Origin: Apostichopus japonicus
Taxonomy: Eukaryota > Echinodermata > Holothuroidea > Aspidochirotida > Stichopodidae
Direction: 5' to 3'
Length of the DNA stretch: 64,000 nucleotides
Assembly (NCBI RefSeq): GCF_037975245.1
Contig: NC_092576.1
Span: 6,803,501-6,867,500 of the forward strand
Every line of letters starts with the position of its first letter. Position 1 is the stretch's first letter. Made by a program: the position numbers and the translations under genes. The notes under the pieces are model-generated. The model was not told the DNA's origin. It did not search any database and was given only the letters and a program-made list of their open reading frames with translations. This document shows positions 51,401-59,440 of the stretch, in pieces.

Positions 51401-51641
51401 GCCAGAATGGAAGCAGGTTTCTACCCACTTAAAATGGGCTGGGGAGAACCCTTGGAACCTACTGGGTGTACTGGGAATTCGTCCTAGTCTTATGCACACA
51501 CACACACTGCCAGACTATAATAATTGTCCATGTAACCAAGGTGGAGTTGAGTCGTGTCTTGTTCAATCTGGCAGTGTGTGACTGGCAATTCTGATCCTTA
51601 CCACTTACCCTTACTGCTACTCTAACTGGAACTTCTTGCAT
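23344..51641 (-). CDS. KIF27-like: KIF27/KIF7-type kinesin (Costal-2 family), 31 coding exons
   Basis: Exons, in transcription order by genomic coordinates: 51609-51641, 50413-50550, 49451-49537, 48765-48872, 48072-48204, 47091-47237, 45817-45996, 44782-45005, 43524-43658, 42552-42598, 41737-41965, 40950-41036, 40260-40394, 38329-38487, 37697-37833, 36864-36967, 36074-36254, 34864-34960, 33250-33417, 32662-32805, 31822-31911, 30882-31031, 30413-30517, 29741-29874, 28103-28183, 26829-26937, 26117-26254, 25126-25310, 24625-24764, 23845-23980, 23344-23416. All phases agree and give 1,337 residues, close to vertebrate KIF7 and KIF27. An N-terminal motor (1-350) is followed by a charged linker and a long coiled coil, then a short tail. 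Vertebrate KIF7 regulates Gli factors at the cilium tip; KIF27 acts in motile cilia. One pre-duplication gene is expected outside vertebrates. It is apparently intact. Confidence 0.92.
24795..25108. repeat. About 29-bp minisatellite in kinesin intron 28
   Basis: Around ten degenerate units of the type TACTATTACAACCCACTAAG fill most of the intron between exons 28 and 29. Confidence 0.9.
25620..25920. repeat. About 141-bp tandem repeat in kinesin intron 27
   Basis: A block beginning AATGCTAGCATTGGTCATCA and containing CTGACACCCAAGGAACACCA and TGAGCGTTATGTTACAGC recurs after about 141 bases, with a partial third copy. A looser series of ACACCA-rich units continues on both sides (25390-25620). 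Confidence 0.8.
27021..27735. repeat. 32-bp minisatellite in kinesin intron 25
   Basis: Units of the type TGTATTCCCCCACTCTGCCC plus twelve more bases repeat every 32 bases. About eight copies (27021-27292) are essentially identical, then the units decay to 27735. The period is not a multiple of three, so all three plus-strand frames give similar false proteins. The identical block points to recent expansion. Confidence 0.95.
28250..28560. repeat. (AAT)n tract and probable dispersed repeat
   Basis: A trinucleotide tract (about 28205-28322) is followed by sequence reading ATAAAGCGCAGACTCCAACA, TTAAGACAGCGCCTGAACTG and GGAGGGAGTTCCATAAAAGT. From memory, this series resembles a repeat common in aquatic animal genomes. 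A search is needed to name it. Confidence 0.45.
28561..29740. other. Intron 24 of the kinesin, mostly plain
   Basis: No exon or named repeat is seen except a perfect hairpin at 29345-29376 (ACCAGGGAGTT, seven-base loop, AACTCCCTGGT). Confidence 0.6.
30554..30802 (-). mobile_element. tRNA-derived SINE, family A, copy 1
   Basis: The minus strand starts with a tRNA-like head (GGAGTTTTAGCTCAGTGG, with A box TAGCTCAGTGG) and a weakened B box. A body of about 170 bases follows, then a (CATA)n tail (30577-30554). The body is shared almost base for base with the copies at 53.86-54.07 kb and 56.48-56.74 kb. It lies in kinesin intron 22. Confidence 0.85.
31180..31821. repeat. Tandem array derived from the exon 21 splice donor
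   Basis: About a dozen units of 40-70 bases repeat ACATAATAATTACACCCACC followed by TCCTCAGAGATTCTG-like sequence. The unit nearest exon 21 (31822-31911) contains the real donor, and every unit repeats the last exonic bases plus the GTGGGTG donor on the minus strand. The array is therefore an amplified splice junction. Confidence 0.85.
32255..32661. repeat. Tandem array derived from the 3' edge of kinesin exon 20
   Basis: Units of about 90-105 bases begin near 32365, 32460, 32563 and 32651 (the real exon), with a more diverged one near 32255. Each carries a copy of the last 50 or so bases of exon 20 and its donor, followed by a TATCAGCCCCTATCTGCCCT block. Acceptors are not duplicated. Confidence 0.85.
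34100..34440 (+). mobile_element. Inserted pyrimidine-rich element ending in a hammerhead-like motif
   Basis: A segment absent from the other copies of the local duplication holds a long C/T-rich stretch and, near its 3' end, a hammerhead core (34367-34405). This suits a Penelope-like or retrozyme-type insertion, but no coding sequence supports it. Confidence 0.4.
34367..34405 (+). ncRNA. Hammerhead ribozyme-like core, plus strand
   Basis: GCCT (34367-34370) pairs with AGGC (34402-34405) as helix I. CTGAAGA is 34371-34377. Stem II is GATCCT/AGGATC around a three-base loop (34379-34393). GAAA is 34394-34397, followed by TGTC, giving a loop-free minimal helix III and a GTC cleavage triplet. 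All invariant positions are met. Confidence 0.6.
34864..43658 (-). CDS. KIF27-like: Neck and linker exons (9-18) of the kinesin
   Basis: Exon 9 begins [20 protein letters not shown], the neck region that follows the motor in this family. Exons 10-13 give short coiled-coil heptads (for example SEVSELQ-like and [15 protein letters not shown]). Exon 14 is proline- and serine-rich and probably disordered. Exon 15 starts [18 protein letters not shown] and ends in an acidic DEDDPSDDE stretch. Exon 16 is very basic ([19 protein letters not shown]). Exons 17-18 return to coiled coil, with [18 protein letters not shown], a segment well conserved in KIF27 and KIF7. Phases 0, 1 and 2 all occur and match at each join. 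Confidence 0.88.
36230..36535. repeat. 77-bp tandem array derived from the exon 17 splice acceptor
   Basis: Four units near 36231, 36308, 36385 and 36460 each repeat CATGGTCAAAGTACCCTCCA TAGCTGAGAATAAT. The first 22 bases on the minus strand are the beginning of exon 17 and the following bases its acceptor. The true acceptor is the unit at the exon (36254). Confidence 0.88.
37200..37690. repeat. About 65-bp C/T-rich minisatellite beside exon 15
   Basis: Seven to eight units of the form CCTGCTACCCTACATGCCCC then CTCTGGTCTCATCTCCATCA run up to the donor of exon 15 (37697). They read as false proteins in all plus-strand frames. Confidence 0.9.
38880..39294. repeat. Degenerate C/T-rich repeats
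   Basis: Loose repeats of CTCCCATAAACCCC-like and CTTCACCCTT-like words precede the clear array at 39295. No exon is seen. Confidence 0.6.
39295..40259. repeat. 140-bp tandem array of the 3' half of kinesin exon 13
   Basis: Seven partial copies lie downstream (on the minus strand) of exon 13 (40260-40394), spaced 139-142 bases apart with the AGTTTAGTCTGCTG mark at 39459, 39601, 39741, 39881, 40021, 40160 and the real exon at 40300. Each repeats about 62 exonic bases (encoding [20 protein letters not shown]), the donor and about 75 intronic bases. None has an acceptor. The copies are nearly identical to each other. Confidence 0.93.
41270..41545. repeat. G-rich tracts in kinesin intron 11
   Basis: Runs of G occur at about 41271-41292 and 41496-41535, separated by ordinary sequence. 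On the plus strand these could form G-quadruplexes; transcription is from the minus strand, where they read as C runs. Confidence 0.7.
42165..42290. repeat. About 21-bp tandem repeat
   Basis: Six or so units of ACCTGGTACTCGAAAATGT-like sequence lie in the intron between exons 10 and 11. Confidence 0.85.
42599..43523. other. Intron 9 of the kinesin
   Basis: It holds the family B SINE copy at 43134-43260, otherwise AT-rich sequence with A-runs and no exon. Confidence 0.6.
43134..43260 (+). mobile_element. tRNA-derived SINE, family B, copy 1
   Basis: The sequence has a tRNA-like anticodon arm (CTGGG, loop CTTGTAA, CCCAG; apparent anticodon TGT, a threonine type) and a B-box-like GGTTTGAATCC (43171-43181). 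AAATTTATGGCTAGCAC precedes and CAGTTTTCCATTATTCATTT follows. The flanks recur at 48.41-48.50 kb. Confidence 0.6.
43690..44465. repeat. Two adjoining tandem arrays in kinesin intron 8
   Basis: Bases 43695-43980 hold five units of about 55-60 bases around CTGGTGCAGAGGTAAAGCAT. Bases 43980-44465 hold four units of about 110-120 bases around GGTGAACACCTACCTAATCA and CATACAACTACATATCATAT. No exonic sequence is included. Confidence 0.85.
44782..51641 (-). CDS. KIF27-like: Kinesin motor-domain exons (1-8)
   Basis: Eight exons encode a complete motor of about 350 residues at the very N-terminus. It starts [11 protein letters not shown] at 51641 and continues VRPLLPNE. The P-loop GQTGSGKT (about residues 84-91) is split by an intron after GQT. 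Switch I is NEHSSRSH (exon 6) and switch II DLAGSER (exon 7). Further conserved blocks are [19 protein letters not shown] and NSLKYSNR (exon 8). The motor matches the KIF27/KIF7 type in blocks such as [11 protein letters not shown] and [12 protein letters not shown]. Exon 7 inserts an acidic run of about 30 residues ([19 protein letters not shown]) just before switch II. The start is chosen because the next upstream frame has no exon and the 11-residue first exon matches the family's usual beginning. Confidence 0.93.
46130..47000. other. Kinesin intron 6 with faint repeats
   Basis: A loose repetition of AAGC(C/T)GAGTTTG-like words near 46540, 46630, 46700, 46800 and 46890 suggests an old degenerate tandem repeat. 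No exon is seen. Confidence 0.45.
48410..48500 (+). mobile_element. tRNA-derived SINE, family B, copy 2 (degenerate)
   Basis: It shares GAAATTTATGGCTAG at the start and CAGTTTTCCATTATTATTCA at the end with the copy at 43.13 kb, while the middle has lost most of the tRNA-like arms. Confidence 0.5.
49560..50412. other. Kinesin intron 2, no feature
   Basis: AT-rich, no repeat or exon recognised. Confidence 0.6.
50551..51608. other. Kinesin intron 1
   Basis: It contains only a 14-base inverted repeat (CACACACTGCCAGA near 51489 with TCTGGCAGTGTGTG near 51567). No exon is recognised. Confidence 0.55.
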
Positions 51642-52479
51642 AGTGTCGTCAAGATGTGGCCCACATGTGGAATCTCAACAGATGTTTTGAGATGGTAGGC
51701 CTACTGAATCAAGGGAATAACATCAGGATTACTTACATCAACAGTACCTGTTGATAAAGAAGATGATGTAAAGACACTTTCAAAAATAGATTTAATAGAG
51801 AGAATTTCCAGAAATGAATTTGAACAATTCTTTGAGAAAAACAGGATCAGTCCACATTTCCCTGTTCCATCCATAACATGAGGGAATAACCGTAGTCTGG
51901 TTCAATATCTCATCTAAGAGTAAATCATAAGGAGAGTCCTTCAGGAATTATGAAGTACTTTCTCTTTCATCTAACTGTACAATTATGGCATAACTTCACA
52001 GTGCAGAGAGTGATAAGTCTAAATATAGGTCAACTGTTATCCTGCCCAAATACTATTGTTTTATCTAGGCTAGGCTACAGCCTCTTAAAATAAAATGTAA
52101 ACATTGTGCAAGTTTCTTGCAAGTTTGGACATACCAGACACTCACTGACCTGAAATAAAATGATGATCGAAAAGTACATTGTTTCAATCTGAACGCTAAA
52201 ATAATGCAAGCCTAATTTGGGCTCTTTAAAACTATACTGTTACTACAATTTACAAGCCTGTAGAGCCTCGTAGTATACTGAGGCTAGGGTCTATGTAAAG
52301 CACAGTGGCCGATGATAAATTATCACACCGTGCAAGTTCAAAGAAGCCAGAAAAAGGGGGAAAACATCAGTGACTGGAAACCATTTGAAGATATTTATAC
52401 TGATGGGTGAATATTGAGTTAGACGTTATAGAAAGACTTGACCTATGGAGTAGCACCCGTAGACGAAGTCCTAGTACAG
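51642..52479 (-). promoter_or_regulatory. Immediate upstream region of the kinesin
   Basis: This 0.8 kb lies between the start codon (51641) and a foldback element. It should contain the 5' UTR and core promoter, but no TATA box, CpG cluster or upstream exon can be fixed by eye. Confidence 0.35.
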
Positions 52480-53206
52480 TAGGCTACGCCGGGTACCGTT
52501 GTTTTCCGCACACGTTACTTTCCGCTGAAACAAAACGGTGTTTTCCGCAAACAAATTTGTCAGCGGAAAACAACGTTTTTTTCAACGGAAAGTACCGTTT
52601 CTTTTTGGGAGGAACAGAATGACTTACTGAAATTATTAGGCACATGGAAGGATTTAGGAAGATGGATAAGATAGGATTTGACTGTAACAGGATAAAATGT
52701 AGCTTCGAGACTAGATTTAGGATACAGTAGGTAAGGTTGTACTTGTAGCTTAGGCTGTAAGGCTTACTTATACAGCCATTTTATTTCCAGCGAAAATCAA
52801 AGATACCGCCTTTTACACCTTTTTTTTAAACCATCATTACGCGGGCCGAATATTTAATACTTAATTAGATACTCAATCCTTCATAACGCGGGCGTCCCTT
52901 TGCCCAGTATTATATGCTTCTTTAATAATTCGTAATTACGAACACCCCAAGCCTCCTCTAAATTATAAGCAGCTTAACTTTTCTGACATGAACTCAGTCT
53001 AACCATCCTTGATCGACGTTCTTTGATACTTTCTCATGTTATTTTAATCATCCTGCCTGAATTTGGTATCTCAAAATTGCGGAAAAATATAGTGTACAGG
53101 CAAGTGAAAAATCGGTGTTTTCCGCAGAAGAATTTTTTCAGCGGAAAGTAATCAGCGGAAAGTAACGTATGCGGAAAACAACTGAAACCGGCTACGCCTA
53201 GCCTAA
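52480..53206. mobile_element. Foldback/MITE-like element with GCGGAAA clusters
   Basis: The first about 50 bases (from TAGGCTACGCCGGGTACCGT, then TGTTTTCCGCACACGTTACT) match the reverse complement of the last about 60 bases with small indels, so the element has long terminal inverted repeats. Inside each end several extra copies of TTTTCCGC or GCGGAAA occur in both orientations, giving subterminal repeats. No transposase is encoded in the 727 bases and no clear target duplication is seen. It is a non-autonomous DNA element about 0.8 kb upstream of the kinesin start. Confidence 0.75.
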
Positions 53207-53860
53207 CAAATAACGATGAAACTGCAGTGATACCATTTGCGCGATGATGAATTGTCACATTCAGTTTTAATCCAACGGGAGTCGTATTAACCATCAGATT
53301 TCACTAAAATGTAATTAATACCCTCAAAGAATTAGAAAAGTTGCTTACATTCTAAAGAAAATATTTCCGCAATAATTTCGATGAGCACTTATAACTGACG
53401 TTAGTCACGGTTGCTATCTTTTCGCGTTCGACGCATATTTGATGCCTGGATAAGATACCAAAGTTGTTAGCGCAGTATATACATACACAAAACAAATCAT
53501 CAAAACTACACACTTTCAGGTGGTGTATCGCCAAGTCTCTGCAGAGTCAGGTAACTTAAATAAAAATTGTTTGGTAAATAGACCGTCTTTTCAATAAATT
53601 TACATTAATAAATCAACAAAATTCAACCAAAACTAAAAAAGTTGCTTTTTATTTTCCTAAAAAGAAATGAAAAGTTACGTATGTTCGGTAAGTTAATCGA
53701 GTTTGTGAAATGTTGATTCCCATTTAGCGAACAGAGGTACGCTCTGCTGCTTAGCTACATAGACGATTAAAGATTTGCCGTAACAAAAAAAAAGGAAAAT
53801 AAGGTGGCAGTATTCTGAAATGCACACTTCTTTACGCTCGGGCATGCGAGCCACAAATAT

Positions 53861-54073
53861 TATGTATGCATGTATATTAGATCCTCCTGCAAGCAGGAAC
53901 TCGAAGAAGCCTCATTGGCTTATCAAAGCCGCAAGCTGATCGAAGTCAGTCTCTCACATTCATATTTAACGTCCATGATTATGAGTTGTTAATTGTCAAC
54001 AACTCTGTAACTGGACGACATACATTAATCTGGGAGTGACTCGAACCGGGACCTTATGATTGAAAGGCACCGG
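53861..54073 (-). mobile_element. tRNA-derived SINE, family A, copy 2 (head truncated)
   Basis: The body (from the tail-side TTAGATCCTCCTGCAAGCAG, read on the plus strand) is nearly identical to the copies at 30.55 and 56.48 kb. Sequence similarity ends within the tRNA-like head, after the CACCGG that follows the B-box region. The (CATA)n tail is short. Confidence 0.8.
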
Positions 54074-54202
54074 AAAAAGTGTCTCCGGTGTTGTGAAGAA
54101 CTTTGAAAGCGCCTTTATTCCTTGTGGTGTCATGTAAACAGTCATGTGACCATTTCGAACAAATCGTGTATGAGAAAATAATTATTAATTATATTGCGTC
54201 TC

Positions 54203-55240
54203 CAGTGGCGTCACCAGACTTTTCAGTCTGGGGGCACAGGGGGGGCACCAGCATTTGATGGGGGGCACTTAGGTGGATACGGATCGCCGTCCTGGGGGAG
54301 GGGTCTAACGGGAGGGGGTGCCCCTCCAGGCCCGGCAGAACGGGAAAATTATTGGGGGGGGGGGGGCTAATGTGGAGAGACTATCTAAGCGGAGCGCCAC
54401 CATCAGTTGGCGCAGAGCGTTTCACGAAATTTTTGGGTTTTTCAAACCCCCAGATGGCCGGAAACGGCACTTCCCGAGTGTTTTATGCTGTCGATATTAT
54501 GCCTAACCCTATATCAATAGAACCTACATTTGTTGAATTAATGTGTGCATGACCCCCGACTCCTTTCTTATCTTTCTCGTTTTCGCCCATTATCTGTTAA
54601 GATGTAACAGGTTCCAGCATCGTTATTGGCTCCTATCAGGGATCTCACCATGCAATCCAAAGTATGATCACACATCGAGTATGGCTCAGTATGCAGGTGT
54701 GAACATTCGCCATTCGTTCCTACAAGCACCTAACCTCAAATGACCTCTGCACCCCCTACACAACAGGGTTAATATATGGGTCCACAAATATAGGCAAGTA
54801 TGGTGCCTGCGGACCCTCACATTCTCACATTTCGTCAGCTCCTAACCTGTCAACCTCAGACCAAGGCAACATGTTGCAGTACCCTCCCTTGTCACAGTCA
54901 TGTATACGCGCGCGAAGCGAACGTGTATATCCGCTGGTGTGGCGTGAGCACTGACACATTCAATGTAAATATCGACACCTGTTGTGATGGCGCAGGTCAC
55001 GACTTCGATACCCGACGTTCAAGAATAAACTTTTTCATTTTTTCGCAGCTCATTTGAAGAAAATACGAATTACTGTGCTTCTTTGTCCTTATGAAAAACC
55101 AACTCAGATGATGGGAGTTGAATATAACAATATATATATATATAAATTTTTTTACCAACCCAAATCTCAGATGGGGGGGCACTGGGTTTTCCAGGGGGGC
55201 ACGTGCCCCCTGCCCCCCCCCCCCCTTGGCGACGCCACTG
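54203..55240. mobile_element. Non-autonomous hAT-like element
   Basis: The element begins CAGTGGCGTCACC and ends with the reverse complement CGACGCCACTG, a CAG...CTG terminus typical of hAT elements. It is flanked by TGCGTCTC (54195-54202) and AGCGTCTC (55241-55248), an 8-bp target duplication with one mismatch, as hAT transposases make. G-rich stretches (GGGGGGCAC) follow the left end and the same in reverse precede the right end. The 1,038 bases contain no transposase frame. Confidence 0.8.
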
Positions 55241-55559
55241 AGCGTCTCTCTCATTCGGTCATGTGTATAATGTCTTCATGATTGATAACGATATGTGCTT
55301 TGGTTCCTCGAGAGTTCTTCCAACCTAGTAACTTGTAAAGTAAGTAATGATATATGTACTGTACTCTAGACCTTATATTGGAACCGCGCAGGAACTATAA
55401 TATGGATCGGACATGGTCTCTGAGCATTCTCTTTTATACAGATAAAGCTAACTATTGGACTAGGCTGATTTCAGCCGCTCTTTTAATTGTTGTGGGTAAC
55501 AGAAATTCGTAGGGTTTCTGTGGTCTTCTCCCCTGGATCAACATGAAAGGCTGTATAAT

Positions 55560-56310
55560 GATGTAGTCGGAATAAATGTAGGTATCTGATCCGGACATGT
55601 TTCGCATCAAATCTACAATTGTGTTCCTTGACCAAAATTGGAGAGAAATTTCTGCAAAATTGCCATATTTTACAATGTCACAAAGAGGAGTTAAGTTCTA
55701 GCATATAGAGAATCGTGCGGTGGAAGGAGGGGGAGGGTGGGGGGGTAGGGGTGGTGAAAGAAATCACACTTATGTCGAATGTGAAATGCTTTCAAAGAAC
55801 AGTTTTCTTGACCACTTCAGGATCAGACCTTAATTTGTTTTACAATTAAAGTAAAGTAAAAGTAAAGTAAAGTAAAATTTATTGATATCAATCATAAAAT
55901 GAAGATATAATAACATGGATTCCGCAGCTTAAAAATATGCAAAATATATATACAAAAATATGATAAATATATCATCTAGTAATATGACAGTTCAAAAGCT
56001 TTATACTCCTCGGTAAAAAAAAAGAATGTCTAAAGCGTTCAGTACGCATACGAGGTAGGGTATACAACCTACGTGGAGTGGTGTAATACTTATGGAGAGG
56101 ATGGTCAGGATCAGTCAAAATCCCTCTTACATAATGAAATACAATTTCTTCAATGTACTGATCATCTATAGAATAATACTTTCTGAAATGTCTGTTAATC
56201 AATTTGAGTTGAGTCTTGAAACAGGAAGTTTATACTACTCTAGTACTTTCAACGTAGGAATCTGATCCGGGCATGTTTTGCATCAAGACTACAATAATTG
56301 TGTTCCTCAA
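55560..56310. repeat. Direct repeats around a LINE fragment
   Basis: About 53 bases around ATCTGATCCGGACATGTTT occur at 55580-55633 and again, with a few changes, at 56253-56306. The LINE 3' end lies between them. Confidence 0.7.
55848..56215 (-). mobile_element. 3' end of a non-LTR retrotransposon (LINE)
   Basis: One minus-strand frame (56202-55975) reads HPLHKYYTTPRRLYTLPRMR then TERFRHSFFLPRSIKLLN, the pattern found at the C-terminus of many LINE reverse-transcriptase proteins. After the stop come an AATAAA and a (TTTAC)n tail (55890-55848), which mark the element's 3' end. The 5' part is missing, as is common for LINE insertions. Confidence 0.65.
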
Positions 56311-56475
56311 TGGATGGATCAGACCCAGATAAGTAATACTTCTGTTGTATTCGTGACCAATAAGGGACGAGGGTTTCCTGTGTTTGCTCTTAAACCCGAA
56401 TTTTTGTTTATAGGATAACACAATGTTTATAGGATGTTTATGTTAATTTGTTTACAGGATCACAACAACACTTAA

Positions 56476-56740
56476 GGAGTGTTAGCTCAGTGGTTTATGC
56501 CGGTGCCTTTCAATCATAAGGTCCCCGGTTCGAGTCACTCCAAGATTAATGTATGTCGTCCAGTTACAGAGTTGTCGACAATTAACAATTCATAATCATG
56601 GACGTTAAATATGAATCTAAGAGACTGACTTCGGTCAGCTTGCGGCTTTGATAAGCCAATGAGGCTTCTTCGCGAGTTACTGCTTGCAGGAGGATCTAAA
56701 ATACATACAAACATACATACATACATATACACACATACAC
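56476..56740 (+). mobile_element. tRNA-derived SINE, family A, copy 3 (most complete)
   Basis: The head GGAGTGTTAGCTCAGTGG to GAGTCACTCC keeps a paired acceptor stem (GGAGTG/CACTCC), an A box (TAGCTCAGTGG) and a B-box-like GGTTCGAGTCA. A body of about 170 bases ends in CTTGCAGGAGGATCTAAAAT and a (CATA)n tail. The three copies share this structure and define a family about 250 bases long. Confidence 0.88.
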
Positions 56741-56879
56741 AATAATTGTGTCTTCGATCCTACAGGAGGGGATTTTTCGTCTGCTTTACATATAAGCCGA
56801 CGAACTAGTCGTAGGAAAATCACTCGAATGACAACTGGAGTCGACAAAAACAACAAAGATATTTTTTTTTGGTCAAACC

Positions 56880-57700
56880 GTTAACTCTGCTTAGGTAAAA
56901 TGTAAAAGTTTGAAACCTTAAGGCAACTGCAATACGATAAGGTCAAGTGTTTTTTTTCCTGCAAACCCTTATAAAAAAAGATAATGATAGCAAACTGTTT
57001 AGGTAAAATGTAAAAGTTGAAAATCTTTCTTTTTTTTATTTTTATTGTTTGTTTTTGTGTGTTTGGGCAAACCCTTATAAAGAAATATATAAAGAAACAT
57101 ATAAAGAAAGGTAACGATAGCAATCCGCTTAGGTAAAATGTAAAAGTTGAAAATCTTTATTTTTTTTTATTTTTTATTTTGATTGCTTTTTGATTGTGTT
57201 TTGACAAACCCTTATAAAGAAAGGTATAAAGAAAGATAATGATAGGAAACTGCTTAGGTAAAATGTGAAAGTTTAAAAACCTTTTTTTTTTTGGATTACT
57301 GTTTTTTTTTGTGTGTTTTGGCAAACCCTTATAAAGAAAGAAATAAAGAAAGATAATAATAGCAAACTGCTTAGGTAAAATGTAAAAGTTTGAAAACCTT
57401 TATTTTTTAAATTTATTTATGTATTTATTGTTTTTTTTTTTGGGGGGGGGGGGTGTTGGGCAAACCCTTATAAAGGAAGATATAAAGAAAGATAATGATA
57501 ACAAACTGCTTAGGTAAAATGTGAAAGTTTAAAAACCTGTTTTTTTTTTCTTTTTCTTTGTATATTGTTTTCTTATATTGTTTTTGTGTTTTTTGTTTGT
57601 GTTTTGGCAATCTCTTATAGCAAAGATATAAAGAAAGATAATGATAACAATCTGCTAATAGGTAAATGTAAAGTTTGAAAACCTTAGGGCAACTGTAATA
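56880..57700. repeat. About 115-125-bp tandem array
   Basis: Seven or so units share CTGCTTAGGTAAAATGTAAA near the start, a variable T-run, GGCAAACCCTTATAAAGAAA and AAGATAATGATAGCAAA. Length differences are mostly in the T-runs. Confidence 0.88.
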
Positions 57701-58189
57701 AGATAAAGTCAAGTGTTTGGTGTCAAAGTAAATCCCTGGGGTCTTAAATATTGAGAAATTCTGAGCAGTTTAAGATATAATGCAGTATTTCTGATCAAAC
57801 TAAGTTACAAATGGCACCTTAAAAAACATCTTAAACCTTTACCAATTAAGTATGGTGAGAGAATGAATGTATACTAAGATAGTGAGAGCAATGAAATATT
57901 ACCCTGACATGGTATAAGCTTTCAGGAATAACTAATTAGGTTCTTAAAAATGCAAATCATTTTCAATTGCATAACAAACAATTGATATCAATTACGAACT
58001 GACCAAGTATGTGCTGTCCTGTACACCATGTCCTTGCACAAAATGTCATGCTGAAACCAAAGCTTATTACTGGCCACTCCCTAACTAAGAAGATAGGGTT
58101 TCAGGGATTGAGTTCTGCTGGCCTTAAACAAACATTGACATGAAGCAAATTAGAATTCTCAACTTGAAAAACAAAATTATCCAGCTACA
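57701..58189. other. Intergenic sequence, no feature
   Basis: No coding, RNA or clear repeat signal is seen. Confidence 0.5.
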
Positions 58190-59085
58190 GTACTTTAAAG
58201 ACTTAATATTTCACCACTGCTGACCTTACATGGCATTTGACCTTAAAAAGAATTACTGGGTTCTTGTACTCATTATAGGAAACTTATATGCTAATATGAC
58301 ATCTGATCAAACTCTTATGATGTCATGTTTAAAATTTCCAGAGTGTAACCTCTTCTGAACCCAAACAACCCGACCCCTCCACCACAAAAAATAACACGGT
58401 TCTGGTACTCACTATAAAGAAGCCATAGCCATACGTACCAGCTACTGCAGTTTTCAATGTGGAAATACCGTATTAACATACTGTTCAAGTTTTGAAACCT
58501 GGTGACCTTAGTGAACTCTGACCTACATCAAATTGTTCATGTTCTGGTTCTGGAGATATAGCACTTTTGATATATTACATTTTGACCTCTGCTGACCGAA
58601 AATGACCTTTGACCTCTATCGAAAACAATAGGGCTCGCTGAACCAATTACAGGAAATCCTTTTGCCAAATACAGGAACTAAATAGGTGATCATCCTTGAG
58701 ATATCATGCATGTTTACATGATTTTCACAGTTTCCGTCGGTTGACCTCACATCACATTTGACATTCATGAAAAACACTACAGACCGTCTATACTTACCGA
58801 CGGCAAGCTACACACCCAATTGAACTCTCGGCAACTTTTAATTCTTGAGATATTGATGGATCAAAGTTTTCAGACTTTGACCCTTGCTGACCTAAAATGA
58901 CCTTTGACAAATACCAAAAAACAAACATGTTCTTCTTAAGGGAAACTACATACCAGATATGAAATCTACCCTAGTTACCCTTCTGAAGTTAGAGCGTATA
59001 CACACGCACGCACACCCTACCACGCCCATATACACGCCGTCACCATCTCATAGATTCCTTCTGCCTTCGGCAAGGAATAACAAAT
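58190..59085. repeat. TGACCT-rich degenerate repeat ending in a hairpin
   Basis: Diverged units of roughly 130-170 bases each carry words such as TGACCTTTGACC, CTGCTGACC and GAGATAT, near 58200, 58500, 58590, 58740 and 58880. The region ends with a strong hairpin near 59054-59080 (ATTCCTT, CTGCCTTCGGC, AAGGAAT). The TGACCT words match nuclear-receptor half sites by chance or by function. I take it for a dispersed element. Confidence 0.6.
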
Positions 59086-59440
59086 AAGAGACTACTGCAT
59101 GTTGTAAAGATCTTTATCCATTTTGATTTGATGAATGGGCAATTCCTTTGACGCAAAGTGTTAATGTCTCGTATATAACCGTTTACTGTGATATCACGGA
59201 ACCACACTCAGTGCATTTGTTTTCAATCGTATTTGCGTGGGAGGAGATGTCATTACACTGACCGTAATAAACAAAGACAGGGACCGTCAGCAAGAAAGGC
59301 AAATAATACAGAACGTCACAAAATTAACCCCAACAATTTTAGTTAACCCTCCCCCCTCCCCCACTTACACTTTTTCGATGTAACGTAAATTTGTAAAACA
59401 AATACAGAAGCTTAGACTTATAGTAGCCGTTCTGTAAGCT
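59086..59440. other. Downstream flank of the NHL gene
   Basis: It should contain the 3' UTR of the minus-strand NHL gene. No clear polyadenylation signal is fixed. Confidence 0.4.

Noticed and set aside
56476-56541. Functional tRNA gene
   Set aside because: The acceptor stem pairs, but the anticodon arm is irregular, the B box is changed and the body and tail match other SINE copies.
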